A model generated the notes under the pieces. It was given only the letters and a program-made list of their open reading frames with translations. It searched no databases and was not told where the DNA came from. A stretch of 64,000 bases of DNA from Proteles cristata cristata. Lineage: Eukaryota; Chordata; Mammalia; Carnivora; Hyaenidae. A program made the translations under genes and the position numbers. The stretch is taken from NCBI GenBank assembly GCA_017311185.1, contig JAESUZ010004802.1, positions 62,001 to 126,000 on the forward strand. The letters are read 5' to 3'. Below, piece after piece: positions 42,975 to 54,020 of the stretch. Position 1 is the stretch's first letter, and each line of letters starts with the position of its first letter.

Positions 42975-44395
42975 GGGTTTTCCTTTTCTGCATGTGGGTT
43001 TTCCCCCCTTATTTTGTTATTGTGGTAAAATATGCATAACATAAAATTTCCCATCTTAACATTTTGTAAGTGTACAGTTCAGTGTTATTAAATATATTCA
43101 TGCTGTGGAACCATCACCAACATTCATTTTGTAAAATGGAAACCCTATACCCATTAAACAATAACTTTCTTCATCTCTCCCAAACCCCAACCCTTGGCAG
43201 CCACCATTCTACCTTCTGTGCCAGTGATCTTGATGATTCTAAGTACCCCAGATAATTGGAATCATATAGTATTTGCATTTTTTTGTGACTGGCTTATCTC
43301 ACTTAACATAACGTCCTCAAAGTTCATTCATGTTGTAGCATGTGTCCGAATGTCCTTCTTTTTTAAGATTGAATAATATTCCATCGTATGTGTATATCAT
43401 GTTTTGTTTATTCATTCATAAGTCAGTGGACACCTGGTTGCTTCCATGTTTTACCTATTGTGAATAATGCTGCTGTAAACATGGGTGTACAATATCTCTT
43501 CAAGATTTAGCTTTCAATTCTTTTGGGAATATACCTAGAAGTAGAATAGCTGGTATGGTAATTCCATATGGTAATTCTATTTTTATTTTTTTGAAAAACT
43601 GCCAAACTGTTTTCCACAGCAACTGCAATATTTTACATTTCTACCAACAGTGCACAAGCATTCAGATTTGTCTACATCCTCACCAACATTTTTTTATAAT
43701 AACTACCCTATTGTGAGGTGGTATCTCACTGTAGTTTTGATTTGTATTTCCCTACTGATCAGTGATGTTGAACATCTTTTATGTGCTTATTGACCATTTG
43801 TGTATATTTTTTGGAAAAATGTCTCTATAAATCCTTTGCTCATTTTTGAATTTTTATTGTTGTTTTCAGGGGTCTTCTATATGTTTTGGATATTAATCCC
43901 TAATCAGATATATTATTCGCAAATATTTTTTCTCATTCCATGGGCTACCTTTTTACTCTGTTGATAATGTCTTTTATGTACAAAATTTTAAATTTTTCAT
44001 GAAGTCCAATTTATTTTCTCTTTTGTTTTCTGTGCCTTTGGTATCAATCCAAGAAGTCATCACCAAATCCAATGTCATGAAGCTTTTGTTCCATATTTTC
44101 TTCTAAGAGTTTTATTATTTTAAGTCTTACATCTATTTTGAGATAATTTTTGTATATGGTGTTAGATAAGGGTCCAACTTCATTATTTTGCATGTGGATA
44201 TCCAGCTTTCCCAGCACCATTTGTTGAAAACACTTTTATTTTCTCCATTTAATGATCTTGATACTCTTGTCAAAAACACTTGGTCATATGTGCAAGGGTC
44301 TCCTTCTGGGTTCTCTATTCTATTCTGTTTATTCTATTGATCTGTATGTCCTTTTTAAATCTTCTGATTACTGTAGCAGTGTAGTAACTTTGAAA

Positions 44396-44758
44396 TCAGC
44401 AAGTGTGAGTCCTCCAGCTTTGTTCTTCCTTTTTCAAGATTGTTTTTTCCCCCCTTCCATTCCCCCATGGTCTTCTGTTATGTTTCTCAAGATCCACATT
44501 GAATGAAAACATATGGTATCTGTCTTTCTCTGACTGACTTATTTCACTTAGCATAATACCCTCCAGTTCCATCCACATTACTGCAAATGGCAGGATTTCA
44601 TTCTTTCTCAATGGCAAGTAGTATTCCATTGTATATATAAACCGCATCTTCTTTATCCATTCATCATTTGATGGACATTTAGGTTCTTTCCATAATTTGG
44701 CTATTGTTGAAAGTGCTGCTATAAACATTGAGGTATATGTGCCCCTATGCATCAGCAC
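44396..44758 (-). pseudogene. L1 ORF2 C-terminal fragment
   Basis: A 120-codon open frame, most of it within the younger nested L1. It shows the ORF2 C-terminal motif order IAALSTIAKLWKEPKCPS, then DEWIKKMRFIYTMEYY and the ISQSEKDRYHMFSF end. At its end it reads through into the host L1 (poly-Lys/Glu and TILKKEEQSW part). It lacks endonuclease and reverse-transcriptase domains, so it has no activity. Confidence 0.8.
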
Positions 44759-44804
44759 TCCTGTATCCCTTGGGTAAATTCCTAGCAGTGGTATTGGGGG
44801 GAAA
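44431..44804 (-). mobile_element. Young carnivore LINE-1 fragment, antisense, both ends truncated
   Basis: Holds the reverse of ORF2 C-terminal coding and the first part of the 3' UTR. It is truncated on the 5' side at 'ccttgggtaaattcctagcagtgg' and on the 3' side at an internal A-rich point (left edge TTTTTTCCCCCCTTCC), so the normal 3' end and tail are missing. Diverged AAGAT-T-rich flanks (44436 and 44807) may be a target-site duplication. Confidence 0.82.
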
Positions 44805-45474
44805 AAAAGATTTTTTTGCTACCTGGAGTTCTTTGAGATTTCATATGAAGTTTTGGGTAGGTTTTTTATATTTCTCCAAAAAAAAAGTCATTGGGATTTT
44901 AATAGGGATTACACTGAACCTGTAGATCACTTAGAGTACTACTGACAATTTAATAATATTAAATCTTCAATCCATGAACATGGGACTTGTTTCCATTTAT
45001 TTTTTTCTTCTTTTTTAAAAAATGAAACATAATTGACATACAATGTTATATTAATTTCAGATGTACAGCATAGTGATTCAAATTTTGTATATATTGTAAA
45101 AGGGTCACCTCGTGAGCCTAGTTACCATCTAACACTATGTGTAGTTAATACAATAGTATTGACTATATTCCCCATGCTGTACATTATATCCCCATGACTT
45201 CTTTATGTTATAAGTGAAAGTTTGTATTTCTTGATCCCCTTCACCATTTCACCCCTTCTACCTCCCTCCCCTCTGGTAACCACCAATCTGTTCTCTGTAT
45301 CTATGAGCCTGGATTTTGTTTTGCTCTTTTTGTTTTCTTTTTAGATTCAAAATATAATTGATACATGGTATTTGTCTTTCTCTGTCTGATTTATTTCACT
45401 TAGTATAGTTCCCTCAAGGCTCATCCATGTTGCTGCAAATAGCAAAATTTCATTTTTTTTATGGTTCAGTATTT

Positions 45475-45476
<2 letters not shown>

Positions 45477-45524
<48 letters not shown>

Positions 45525-45527
45525 GTA
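45477..45527. repeat. (GT)n microsatellite inside L1
   Basis: About 24 GT units, positioned where carnivore L1 ORF2/3' UTR sequences normally carry a short TA/TG run. Confidence 0.97.
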
Positions 45528-45652
45528 TCACATCTTTTTTATCCATTCATCCATCAATGGACACTTAGGTTGTTTCCATTAGGTTGGCTATTGTAAATAA
45601 TGCAGTAATGAACACAGGAATGCATATACCTTTTCAAAGTAGTGTTTTCATA

Positions 45653-45898
45653 TTTTTTTAAATTTTTATTTATTTCTAGGAGAGAGAGAGAGAAAGAGAG
45701 ACAGCGTGAGCAGGGGAGGGTCAGAGAGAGAGGGAGTCACAGACTGAAACAGGCTCCAGGCTCCGAGCTGGCAGTCAGCACAGAGCCCGACGCGGGGCTC
45801 GAACCCACGAACCGCGAGATCATGCGAACCCACGAACCGCGAGATCATGACCCAAGCGAAAGTCGGACGCTCAACCGACTAAGCCATCCAGGCGCCCC
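45653..45898 (-). mobile_element. CAN SINE, young felid type, with internal 25-bp duplication
   Basis: Near-consensus young SINE. A 25-base segment (45800-45824) is perfectly repeated in tandem at 45825-45849, covering the B-box side of the tRNA-like head. No target-site duplication was found, and the host L1 lacks several hundred bases across the insertion point. Confidence 0.95.
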
Positions 45899-46231
45899 CG
45901 TTTGTTTCTTTTTGGTTTTGTTGTCCTTTCCGTTGGGGTCAGATCCAAAAGCAACATTGCTCAGACTGATGTCGAGGAGCTTAATGCTTATGTTTTCTTT
46001 TAAGAATTTTATAGTTTCAGGTGTTGCACTCAGTTCTTTAATCCTTGTTGTGTCAGTGGTTCAGTTTTTATTTTCCTGCATGTTGCTGTTTTCCCAACAC
46101 CATTTGTTGAAGAGATAGTCTCTTCCCCATTGTATCTTCATGCCTCCTTTGTCAAATTAATTGACTATTTTTGTGAGGGTTTATTCTGGGCTCTCTATCC
46201 TGTTCCTTGGATCTATGTGTCTGTGTCTCTG

Positions 46232-46558
46232 CTAATCCCATACTGTTTTTCTTTGTAGTATAGTTTGAAATTGGGGAGCACAATAGTTCTGACTTTGTTT
46301 CTTTCTCAAGATTGCTTTAGCTATTGCTTTTCTGTGGTTCCATGCAAATTTCAGAATTATTTGTTCTAGTTCTGTGAAAAATGCCATTGGTATTTTGATA
46401 GGGATTGCACTCCATCTGTAGATTGCTTTGGGTAGTTTGGATATTTTAATAACATTAATTTTTCCATGCCATGAGGACAGAATACTTTTCCATTTATTTG
46501 TGTCTTCTTGAATTTCTTTCATCAATGTCTTATAGATTTTAGTGTGCAAATCTTTCAT
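46232..46558 (-). pseudogene. L1 ORF2 C-terminal fragment
   Basis: A 108-codon open frame with the clear ORF2 motif [16 protein letters not shown], then [15 protein letters not shown]. In intact ORF2 this lies between the RT domain and the cysteine-rich C-terminus. The surrounding frame is broken, so it is a relic. Confidence 0.88.
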
Positions 46559-47607
46559 CTCCTTGGTTAAGTTTATTCCCAGGTATTTTAAATTTTTTGA
46601 TGCAATTATAAATGGGATTATTTTCTTAATTTCTCCTTATGATAATTTGTTAGTGTACAAAAATGCAACACATTTTATGTTAATTTTTTACCCAGAAACT
46701 TTACCAAATGCATTCATTAATTCTAGCAGTGTTTTTTATTATTTGTGTGGAGTCTTTAAAGTTTTCTCTATATGTATCATGTCATCTTCAGATAGTGACA
46801 GTTTTACTCTTTTTTTCCAATTTGAATGCCTTTCTTTCTCTTTCTCGCCTAATTATTGTAGCGAGAACTTCCAACACTGTGTTGAACAGAACTGGTGAAA
46901 GTGGGCATCCTTGTCATGTTTCTAATTAAGGTCGGCCTTTAGGAAAAGCTTTCAGTCTTTCACCATTGAGTATAATGTTCACTGTGGATTTTTCATATAT
47001 GGCTTTTATTATGTTGAAGTGTTTTTCTCTATTCCCCATTTTTTAAGTGCTTTTATCATGAACAGGTGTTGGATTTTGTCAAATGCTTTTTCTTCATTAA
47101 TTGTGACGATCATGTGTTCTTTTTGCTTCATTCTCTTAATGTAGTGTATTAAACTGATTTATTTTTGAATGTTGAACTATCTTTGCACTCCAGGAATAAA
47201 TTCTACTTGATCATGGTGTATAATGCTTTTAATTTGTTGTTGAATTCAGTTTGCTAGTACCTATATTTTGTTTAGGATTATCAGATGGATGTTCGCAAGG
47301 CAAATTGGTCTGTAGTTTTCTTTTCTTGTAGTGTCTTTGTCTGGCTTTGGTTATCAGGCTAGTGCTGACCTCATAGACTGAATTAGAGGTGCTCTCTCTT
47401 AAATTTTTCAAAAAATTTGAGAGGAATTGGTATACTTTCTTCTTTCAATGTTTAGTAGAATTTCTAGTGAAGGCATCAGATCCAGAGCTTGTCTTTGTCA
47501 GGAGATTTTTGATTACTGATTCGATCTCTTTACTAGTTATGAGTCATTTCCAATTTTTTTCATGATTTAGTCCTGGTAGGTTCTGTGTTTCTAGGAATAT
47601 GTCCATC

Positions 47608-47958
47608 TCATCTGGTTATCCAAATTGTTGGCATACAATTGTTCATAGTACTTTCATAATCCTTTCTATTTCTATTGGTAATAATGTCCCCATTTTTATT
47701 TCTGAGTTTATGAATTTGGACCCTCTTTTTTGTTCTTAGTCCACTTACCTGAAGATTTGTCAATTTTGTTGTTTTTCTCTTTCCTAGTTCATTTATCTCT
47801 GTTCCAATCATAACATTTTCCTTCCTTCTGATGGCTTCGAGTTTAGTTTGTTTTTCTTTTTCTAGTTCCTTAAGTTGTAATGCTAGGTTGCTTATTTGAG
47901 ATCTTTCTTGTTTTTTAATGTAAGCATTTTTAGCTACACATTTCCCCCTTACCAGCAT
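47608..47958 (-). pseudogene. L1 ORF2 linker fragment
   Basis: A 116-codon open frame rich in Lys and Glu (LALQLKELEKEKQTKLEAIR, then IGTEINELGKRKT), typical of the segment between the endonuclease and RT domains of mammalian L1 ORF2. Isolated relic. Confidence 0.82.
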
Positions 47959-48062
47959 TTTTGCTATGTCCCATAAGTTTTGGTATATGGGGTTTTCATT
48001 TTCATTGCCTGTAAGTATTTTCTAATTTCCCTTGTGACTTAATCTTTGATTTATTGCAGTAT

Positions 48063-50340
48063 TGTCTTTTTTTGTGTTGAGTTAATTTTTCTTTGTAGTG
48101 AAATGCTTAAATTCTTTTCTCATTTCCTTTGTGTATATTCTCTAGCTATTATTTTTGTGGTTATCATGGAGATTACATTTAACATACTACAGTTAAAACA
48201 CTCTAATTTGAATTTATATCAGCTTAACTTCAATAACATGTAAGCTCAGCTCCATTCTCACCTTTTACAGTTGATAATGTCACAAAAAGTAAACTAATAA
48301 TTTTTTTAAATGCATTAGTCAAGTCTCTTAAAATATGCAGAAACAATATTTGGATGTGGAAACCAAAGTTACAGTAATACTAGCGTTTAGATTAATAACT
48401 ATTTTTTTCTTTAACTTCATTAATCCCTTAAATCATGTAGAAAATAAAAAGGACAGTTACAAAGCATTCTGACAATAATTCTAGCTTTTATAAGCCCAGT
48501 ATTTAGTTTTACTGATATTTTTGTTTCTTCATCCAGCTTCAAGTTACTGTCTAGTGTTCTTTCATTTCACCTTGTAAAACTTCCTTGATCATTTCTTACA
48601 GGGAAGATCTACTGGTAACAACCTTTCTCAGCTGTTATTTATCTGAGAATGACTTAATTTCCCCCTCACTTTTGAATGACAGTTTCATTGGATATAAGAG
48701 TCTTGTTTGATAGTTTTTTTTTCCTGTTAACACTTTAAATATATCTTCTGCCCACTGCCTTCTGTCCTCCAAAATTTCTGTGAGAAATCTGCTGATATTC
48801 TTAATTGAGGGCCCCTTGTATGTGATGAACCTGTACTTTCTTGCTGTTTTCAAGATGTTCAGTTTGTCTTTGCATTGGAAGTTTAACTATAATGTGTCTC
48901 ATTGTGAATTTCTTTGAGTTTATCTTACTCAGAGTTATTTGAGTTTCTCAGATGTTTATGTTCATGGCTTTCCACAAATTTTGGAAGTTTTCAGCTATTT
49001 ATTTCTTCAAATATTCTCTCTGTTCCTCTCTCCTTCTCTTCTTCTTCTGGAATTCCCGCAATGCATGTGATGGTTCATTTGATGCAGTTCCATGGGTGGC
49101 TTAGGTTTTGTTCACTTTTCTCCAATCTTTTTACTTTCTATTTCTTAGACTTGATCTCTTTCATTATTCTATGTTTAAGTTTGCTGACTCACCTTCCTAC
49201 TCAAATCTGCTTTTGAAATTTTGCTACTGAATTTTTCATTTCAGTTATTGTGCTTCTCATCTCCAGAATTCTGTTTACTTTTTGAGTTCTATTTCCATTT
49301 TGTTCATTGATCACTTTCTTGACTTTCCTTATATCTTCCTTTAGTTCTTTGACCATCCTTATGACTGTTGTTTTAAAATCTTTGTCTAGTATACCTGCCA
49401 TACCAGGCCTTTTTCAGGAACAATTTCTATTGCTTTCCTCCCCCAACCCTTGAATGGGCCATACTTTCTCTTTCTTTGTATGCCTTGTGACTTTTTATTG
49501 AAAACTTGACATTTGACTCTACTAATATGGCAGCTCTGGAAATCAGAATCTCCCCTGTCCTCAGCATTTGCTTGTATGTATGTATGTATGTATGTATGTA
49601 TGTATGTATTGTAAGGGAGAGAGGCCATTCACATATGAGCAGGGGAGGGGCAGAGGGAGAGAGAGAGATAGAGAGAGACAGAGAGACAGAGAGAGAGACA
49701 GAGAGAGAGACAGAGAGAGCATCTTAAGCAGGCTCCATGCCCAGTGAGCCTCCATCTCACAACCGTGTGACCTGAGCTGAAATCAAGAGTTGGATGCTTA
49801 ACCACCTGAGCTACCCAGGTGTCTTTGTTTTGCTTTGTTGTCATAGCTGTCTATATGTGACCACTCATCCTGGCGTGTAAACTTGAGGTTTTCTCAGGTC
49901 TTTTCTGAACTTTTCCCTAGGAATGTACAATCACTTTCTAATTTTCTGCATCAATGCAATTGGTTTGAATATCCTGGTCTTTGATGTCTGGCTCCTAAAG
50001 GGAAGAAAAGAGAAAAATACAGGGGGTGAAAGGGCACTAGCCCTTTAAGTTACTTGGAATTCACTTCAACCAGATGGGGAGGGGCTTGACACAATGATGA
50101 GAGGTGCAATAACAATGGCCACCATTTTCTTTGTCTGCACCTCTGTGATAAGAAGCAGCAATCAGCAGTCAGAGCATAAATCCCCAATATTGGGTAGATA
50201 AGGCTTTATTTTCTTTCATATCTACTCTGGCTTTTACAAGCCACTAGCAAGTTGCTCCAGGGACATGAGCTGCCTCTCATGGGCTAGAGGTGGGTGAAGG
50301 TTAAAGGCTACTGTGCTAAATGCTGAAATTGACTGAAATT
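48063..50340 (-). mobile_element. Old L1 5'-UTR-like region, antisense
   Basis: 'gctattatttttgtggttatcatggagattacatttaac', 'gtgtctcattgtgaatttctttgag', 'cacaaattttggaagttttcagctatttatttcttcaaatattctctctg', 'ttgtatgccttgtgactttttattgaaaacttgac', 'gaagaaaagagaaaaatacagggggtgaaagggcactagcc'. These are strings I associate with L1M 5' ends in reverse. As in the copy at 8371-14545, ORF1 is not visible between ORF2 and this region. Which nest member it belongs to is unresolved. Confidence 0.62.
49573..49825 (-). mobile_element. CAN SINE with a TATG-repeat tail, antisense, older type
   Basis: The tail end is a (TATG)n array (49573-49609). Then come long GA/CAGA blocks and a diverged head ending in CTGAGCTACCCAGGTGTC. 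Inserted in the L1 5'-UTR-like region. Confidence 0.9.
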
Positions 50341-50475
50341 AACTGCAATTGACCATCCAACTCTTCCCCCTGGAAGCAGCAAGCCTTCAGTAGACTCCAG
50401 AATTCCAAAATAGTGACGAGACAGATTCTGCCATTGCAATTGTCATCTAGGTGAGAAGACAGATTCCTCATTCTT
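50341..50475. other. Probable L1 5' end or spacer
   Basis: Contains 'tcatctaggtgagaagacagattcctcattc', which may still be L1 5' sequence. It ends with the left copy of the next SINE's target-site duplication. Confidence 0.35.
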
Positions 50476-50698
50476 TTTTTTTTTTAATATTTTTTTATTT
50501 ATTTCTAGGGGAGAGAGACAGAGACAGCATGAGCAGGGGAGGGTCAGAGAGAGAGGGAGATACAGACTCTGAAACAGGCTCCAGGCTCTGAGCTGGCAGT
50601 CAGCACACAGCCCGATGCGGGGCTCGAACCCACGAACCGCGAGATCATGACCTAAGCGAAAGTTGGATGCTTAACCGACTAAGCCACCCAGGTGCCCC
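50476..50698 (-). mobile_element. CAN SINE, young felid type, antisense
   Basis: Young type with the extra CT ('cagactctgaaacagg'). Perfect 15-bp target-site duplication AGATTCCTCATTCTT at 50461-50475 and 50699-50713. Confidence 0.97.
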
Positions 50699-50740
50699 AG
50701 ATTCCTCATTCTTATTTACCACCTTCCCAGAACCATCTGA

Positions 50741-51130
50741 GTCTGAAAGAGTTTTGAGGTTCATGATAGAAAAAGCCTGAACTGTCTTTAAGAAATATAA
50801 ATGATCAAGTTACTTCTGGTGAGGTCTCAGAAGGAAATGAGAAACGTGTTATTGGAAACTGGAGGAAAAGTGATCTTTGTTATAAAGTGGCAGAGAAGTT
50901 GGCTGAATTATGTTTTGCTGCTTTTTGAGAAGTAGAGCTTGTAAGTGATGAACTCAAATATTAAGCTAAGGAGATTTTAAAGCAAAGTGTTGAAAGTGTG
51001 ACCTGGTTTCTCCTTGCTGCTTATAGTAAAATGTGAGAGAAAAGAAATAAGTTGCAGAAGGAATTGTGAACCAAAATGAACCAGAATTTGAAAATCTGGA
51101 AAATTCTCAGCCTTATCCATATTACAAAAC
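50741..51130 (+). mobile_element. MaLR internal sequence, right fragment
   Basis: 'gaaagagttttgaggttcatgatagaaaaagcctgaactg', 'tctggtgaggtctcagaaggaaatgagaaacgtgttattggaaactggagg', 'gacctggtttctccttgctgcttatagtaaaatgtgag' follow the MaLR (MST/THE1-type) internal consensus. It continues where the fragment at 42918 stops, so the L1 nest was inserted into it. Noncoding relic. Confidence 0.8.
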
Positions 51131-51344
51131 ATGAGAATGTATGCTATGGAGAGAACAAGAGTATGACTGGAAAACCACTGGCTAAACTATATGTGTGACA
51201 TGTAGATTCAATCAACCATCTCAGCCGAAATGCTGCCAGCTTTAACTGAAGAAGATAGAGATAGAGTGAAATGAAGGAAGACTGTTCCACTTCTGGGATC
51301 CTATAGGTCATGCGTGGAAGCATTGTACTGACTTCACTTCCATG
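51131..51344. other. Possible MaLR continuation
   Basis: Weak resemblance to MaLR internal sequence ('ctaaactatatgtgtgacatgtagattcaatcaacc'); otherwise unrecognised. Confidence 0.3.
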
Positions 51345-51490
51345 ATATATCCCCAATCTATTTACCTCTCCACCTTCACTGGTTACCACTCTAGCCCTAC
51401 CTACAGTCATCTTTCGCTGGAATGACTTTAGCAGGCTCATAAATATACTTTATGCTTACACCCTGTCTCCACCCATCTTGATCCATTCTT

Positions 51491-51690
51491 TTTTTAATGT
51501 TTATTTATTTATTTTGAGAGAGAGAGAGCAAGAACAAGCAGGGAGAGGCAGAGAGAGAGAGGGAGAGAGAGAATTCCATACAGGCTCCTCATTGTCAGTG
51601 CAGAGCTCAACATGAGGCTCAATCCCAGGAACATGACCTGAGCTGAAACCAAGAGCTGGATGCTTAACCAACTGAGCCACTCAGGTGCCA
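51491..51690 (-). mobile_element. CAN SINE (SINEC), antisense, older type
   Basis: Inserted in the L2. Target-site duplication CTTGATCCATTCTT (51477-51490) and CTTGATCCACTCTT (51691-51704), one mismatch. Shortened tRNA-like part ('gaggctcaatcccaggaac'). Confidence 0.95.
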
Positions 51691-51742
51691 CTTGATCCAC
51701 TCTTTATGCAGCAGCCACGGTACTCTTTTATGAATATATATC

Positions 51743-51780
51743 TTATATCATATCATATCATATCATATCATATCATATCA
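51743..51780. repeat. (ATATC)n pentanucleotide microsatellite
   Basis: Seven to eight units inside the L2. Confidence 0.95.
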
Positions 51781-52114
51781 TTTTCCTGCCTAAAACACTT
51801 TGATGTCTTCTCACTGTGTGTAGTATAAACCATGGATTCTAAGGTTATATGCATGGGTGCTTTTTGGCAAAATCTCTTACCATCTTTCTCACCTTGCCTC
51901 TGCCTCAGCCACACCAGCTTTTATCATTGTGGTTGTTATTCAAATAAGCCAGGCTTCCTCCTGTCTTAGGGCCTTTGCATTTTCTGTTTCTTCTGCCTGG
52001 AGAATATTTTCCTCAGAAGTTCACATCTAGTTTTTTTTTTTTCTTCTTCAAAATTAGGTCTTAGCTCAAATATCACCTCTTCAGAGAGGGCTTCCTGGAC
52101 CACAGGTATTTTTC

Positions 52115-52260
52115 ATCTTATTTTACAGACGTGAAGAGAAAGATTCATGAAGTTGAACAACATATCTGAGGCCATGTTGCTAGAGAGCATTGTGGAACTC
52201 TGGATGAGAGGCAGGGTTCTACTAGCCCCCTGACTCCAGGCTGTCTCTACTTAAATACAT
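52115..52260 (-). mobile_element. MIR SINE fragment, antisense
   Basis: 'cttattttacagacgtgaagagaaagattcatgaagttgaacaacatatctgaggccatgttgctagagag', 'caggctgtctctac'. Diverged reverse MIR abutting the L2. Confidence 0.72.
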
Positions 52261-53539
52261 AGAGTAGAAATACAAGCACTAATTTCACTCATTCTGAGAA
52301 AGGGGAAGTTTCCTTAAGCCTCTTCTCTTGTCTGTCTCTCTCACTGGGGAAGGCCGCCCGATTCTGAGCCAAGCCAGTGGGATGCTGTTTGCATTCCCTC
52401 TCTACCTATCTTGGTTGGATTATTATGTGACAAGCAGCTGGCTCTTGAAAGATTACAACTCAGCTTGGGCAACTGAGATACAGAGTGCAGTGGAGAATTT
52501 TGAATGTAAGCCAGACATTATAAAAAGAAGAAAGAAATAAAAACAGCCTCTGAAATTGAGGTGGCCCATGCCATTCTCACTTTGTCATAAAGGCAGACAC
52601 AACCCCAAACTCCAAAGGTGGCTTAGACAGCATACAACCTGCTGGTCCACCTGAAAATCATCTTTCTCCACAGGGCACTAGCTGGTTTCCATGTGCTTCT
52701 AACATCAAAGCAGAAAATGCTGACAACATGCACACCCCACCCATCACTCAATCAAGCCCGGGCCAGTTACCACACCAGCATAGGCTTGAGACCACTGCCT
52801 TGCTCCACCTCCCCACTGCCTCCACCTTCTGATCTCCACCTCTTCTGTAAAATACCATCCAATCCCACCTCCTCCGGAAAAATTCCCACTGTGTTGGCCT
52901 TTAGCTTAGGTTCTGATGTGATCTGTTTTCTCACCCTGTTTCCTAGCCCCACTGGCTTCACCATGTGTTTCGGGGGGGTTCCCTACTCCCCAGTGCTAGA
53001 AACTGGCAGATTGTGACAGGTCTTAGAAACACACACTGGCCAGAAAATAAATGGGCAAAGCTGTTGGGATTTTTTTACACAAGGGTAAGAGTGCACAAGT
53101 AACAGCACATTTCTCCACTGGAGGGAAGATCTCTGGCCCTGGAGAAGGAGATGAAACTGTGGAGTCTGCCTGCTTTAATGACATAAATCCTACTTCAGCT
53201 CAGGGCTTGTCAGAGGCAGGATAGCTGCTGGTGGGTGTTATCCAGCACTTTGCACCATTCCCCCATCGTGAGTCATTGGTCTCGAATCAGCAGCCAGAAA
53301 TGATGGAGTTGTTCAATATCATGGATTCAGGGGCCCTGATCTTTGCAATCAACTTCTGGCACATCCTCTGGCTCATTTCTGGCCTCACTTAACTGAAGGA
53401 AAAATAAAGGCCTTTCTAAGCACTGGTGAGGCCAGCACTGCTCTGCCTGACTGCCCTGGGAGACCTCCAATAGGCACAGTCCCAGTGCCAAGAGTACCAA
53501 GTATGCCCAAGACATATGCTCCCACAAAGGATTTAACTC
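52261..53539. other. Repeat-poor DNA
   Basis: No repeat recognised over about 1.3 kb. Frames at 52328-52540 (70 codons, followed by AAGAAATAAAAAC) and 52693-53016 (107 codons) show no recognisable domain and no convincing splice sites. 'cgtgagtcattgg' (53269-53281) is a perfect AP-1-type TGAGTCA. Could be an unconserved spacer or hold regulatory sequence. Confidence 0.35.
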
Positions 53540-54020
53540 ATACATCCACTCATTCATGCATTCATTCATCTGTTTCTTTTTCATCCTTTTTTTAAGGGCC
53601 TTATGCAGGCTTGGCACTGATATGGGGATAAGCAAAAACCAGATTGTCTTCATGCTTTTATGGGACCCATTGATCAGTGGAGAAGATAGACAGTGATGAA
53701 ATAATGACACTAATCAGTGTTTTATCAGTAATTGAAAAATCCCTGTGAAGGACAGGATACAGTACTCTAACAGTACATTAACAAAGGACACTTGCTGGGA
53801 GGAAAGAAGGAATTTGGAGGCTTTTCCTAGGCAGTGAGGCTCCAGCTGACCACTGAAGCTAAGAGGAGCTGAGTGGGATAAGAGATGGGAAAGCAAAGAA
53901 GAGTAAAGTATGTGCAAAGGTCCTGAGGCTGGAAAGAATTGGCACTTTCCAGGAACTAAAGGAGGACTGTCGTGGCTGAAACAGAGGAGAGGAGAGATGG
54001 AACAGTGGAGTCTGACTCTC
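53540..54020 (-). mobile_element. LINE-2 3' region, antisense
   Basis: 'cattcatgcattcattcatctg' start, 'ttggcactgatatggggataagcaaaaaccagattg', 'gctgggaggaaagaagg', 'gtatgtgcaaaggtcctgaggctggaaagaattgg'. Reverse L2. Confidence 0.78.

Larger units (their letters stand above)
42985..45007 (-). mobile_element. Old LINE-1 (L1MB-like), antisense, outer member of a nest
   Basis: Reverse 3' UTR ('ttgtggtaaaatatgcataacataaaatttcccatcttaac', 'tgtacagttcagtg', 'gaaccatcaccaacattcatt') at 42990-43250, then ORF2 C-terminal half in reverse to 44430. A younger L1 occupies 44431-44804, after which ORF2 resumes ('cattgggattttaatagggattacactgaacctgtagatcac') to 45007, where another L1 3' end starts. Confidence 0.85.
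45008..48062 (-). mobile_element. LINE-1 (L1MA-like), antisense: 3' UTR and ORF2 remnants
   Basis: Reverse 3' UTR: 'ataattgacatacaatgttatattaatttcagatgtacagcatagtgattc', 'cctagttaccatctaacac', 'ccctctggtaaccaccaatctgttctctgtatctatgagcc'. Then ORF2 in reverse, interrupted by a SINE (45653-45898) at which several hundred bases of ORF2 are missing, and continuing through the C-terminal region, RT-domain relics and linker up to about 48062. Many stops. Confidence 0.82.
51345..52112 (+). mobile_element. LINE-2 3' region, split by SINE and microsatellite
   Basis: 'cttcactggttaccactctagccctacctacagtcatc', then after the SINE 'ccactctttatgcagcagccacggtactcttttatg', the TATCA repeat, 'ctcaccttgcctctgcctcagccacaccagc', 'ttagggcctttgcattttctgtttcttctgcctggagaatattttcc' and 'taggtcttagctcaaatatcacctcttcagagagggcttcctggaccac'. 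Clear L2. Confidence 0.9.

Noticed and set aside
45642..46118. A 158-codon plus-strand open frame
   Set aside because: Translation of the antisense SINE plus antisense L1; the Arg/Glu run comes from the GA block.
52328..52540. A 70-codon frame followed by AATAAA-like sequence
   Set aside because: No recognised domain and no homologous family comes to mind. AATAAA is common in AT-rich DNA.
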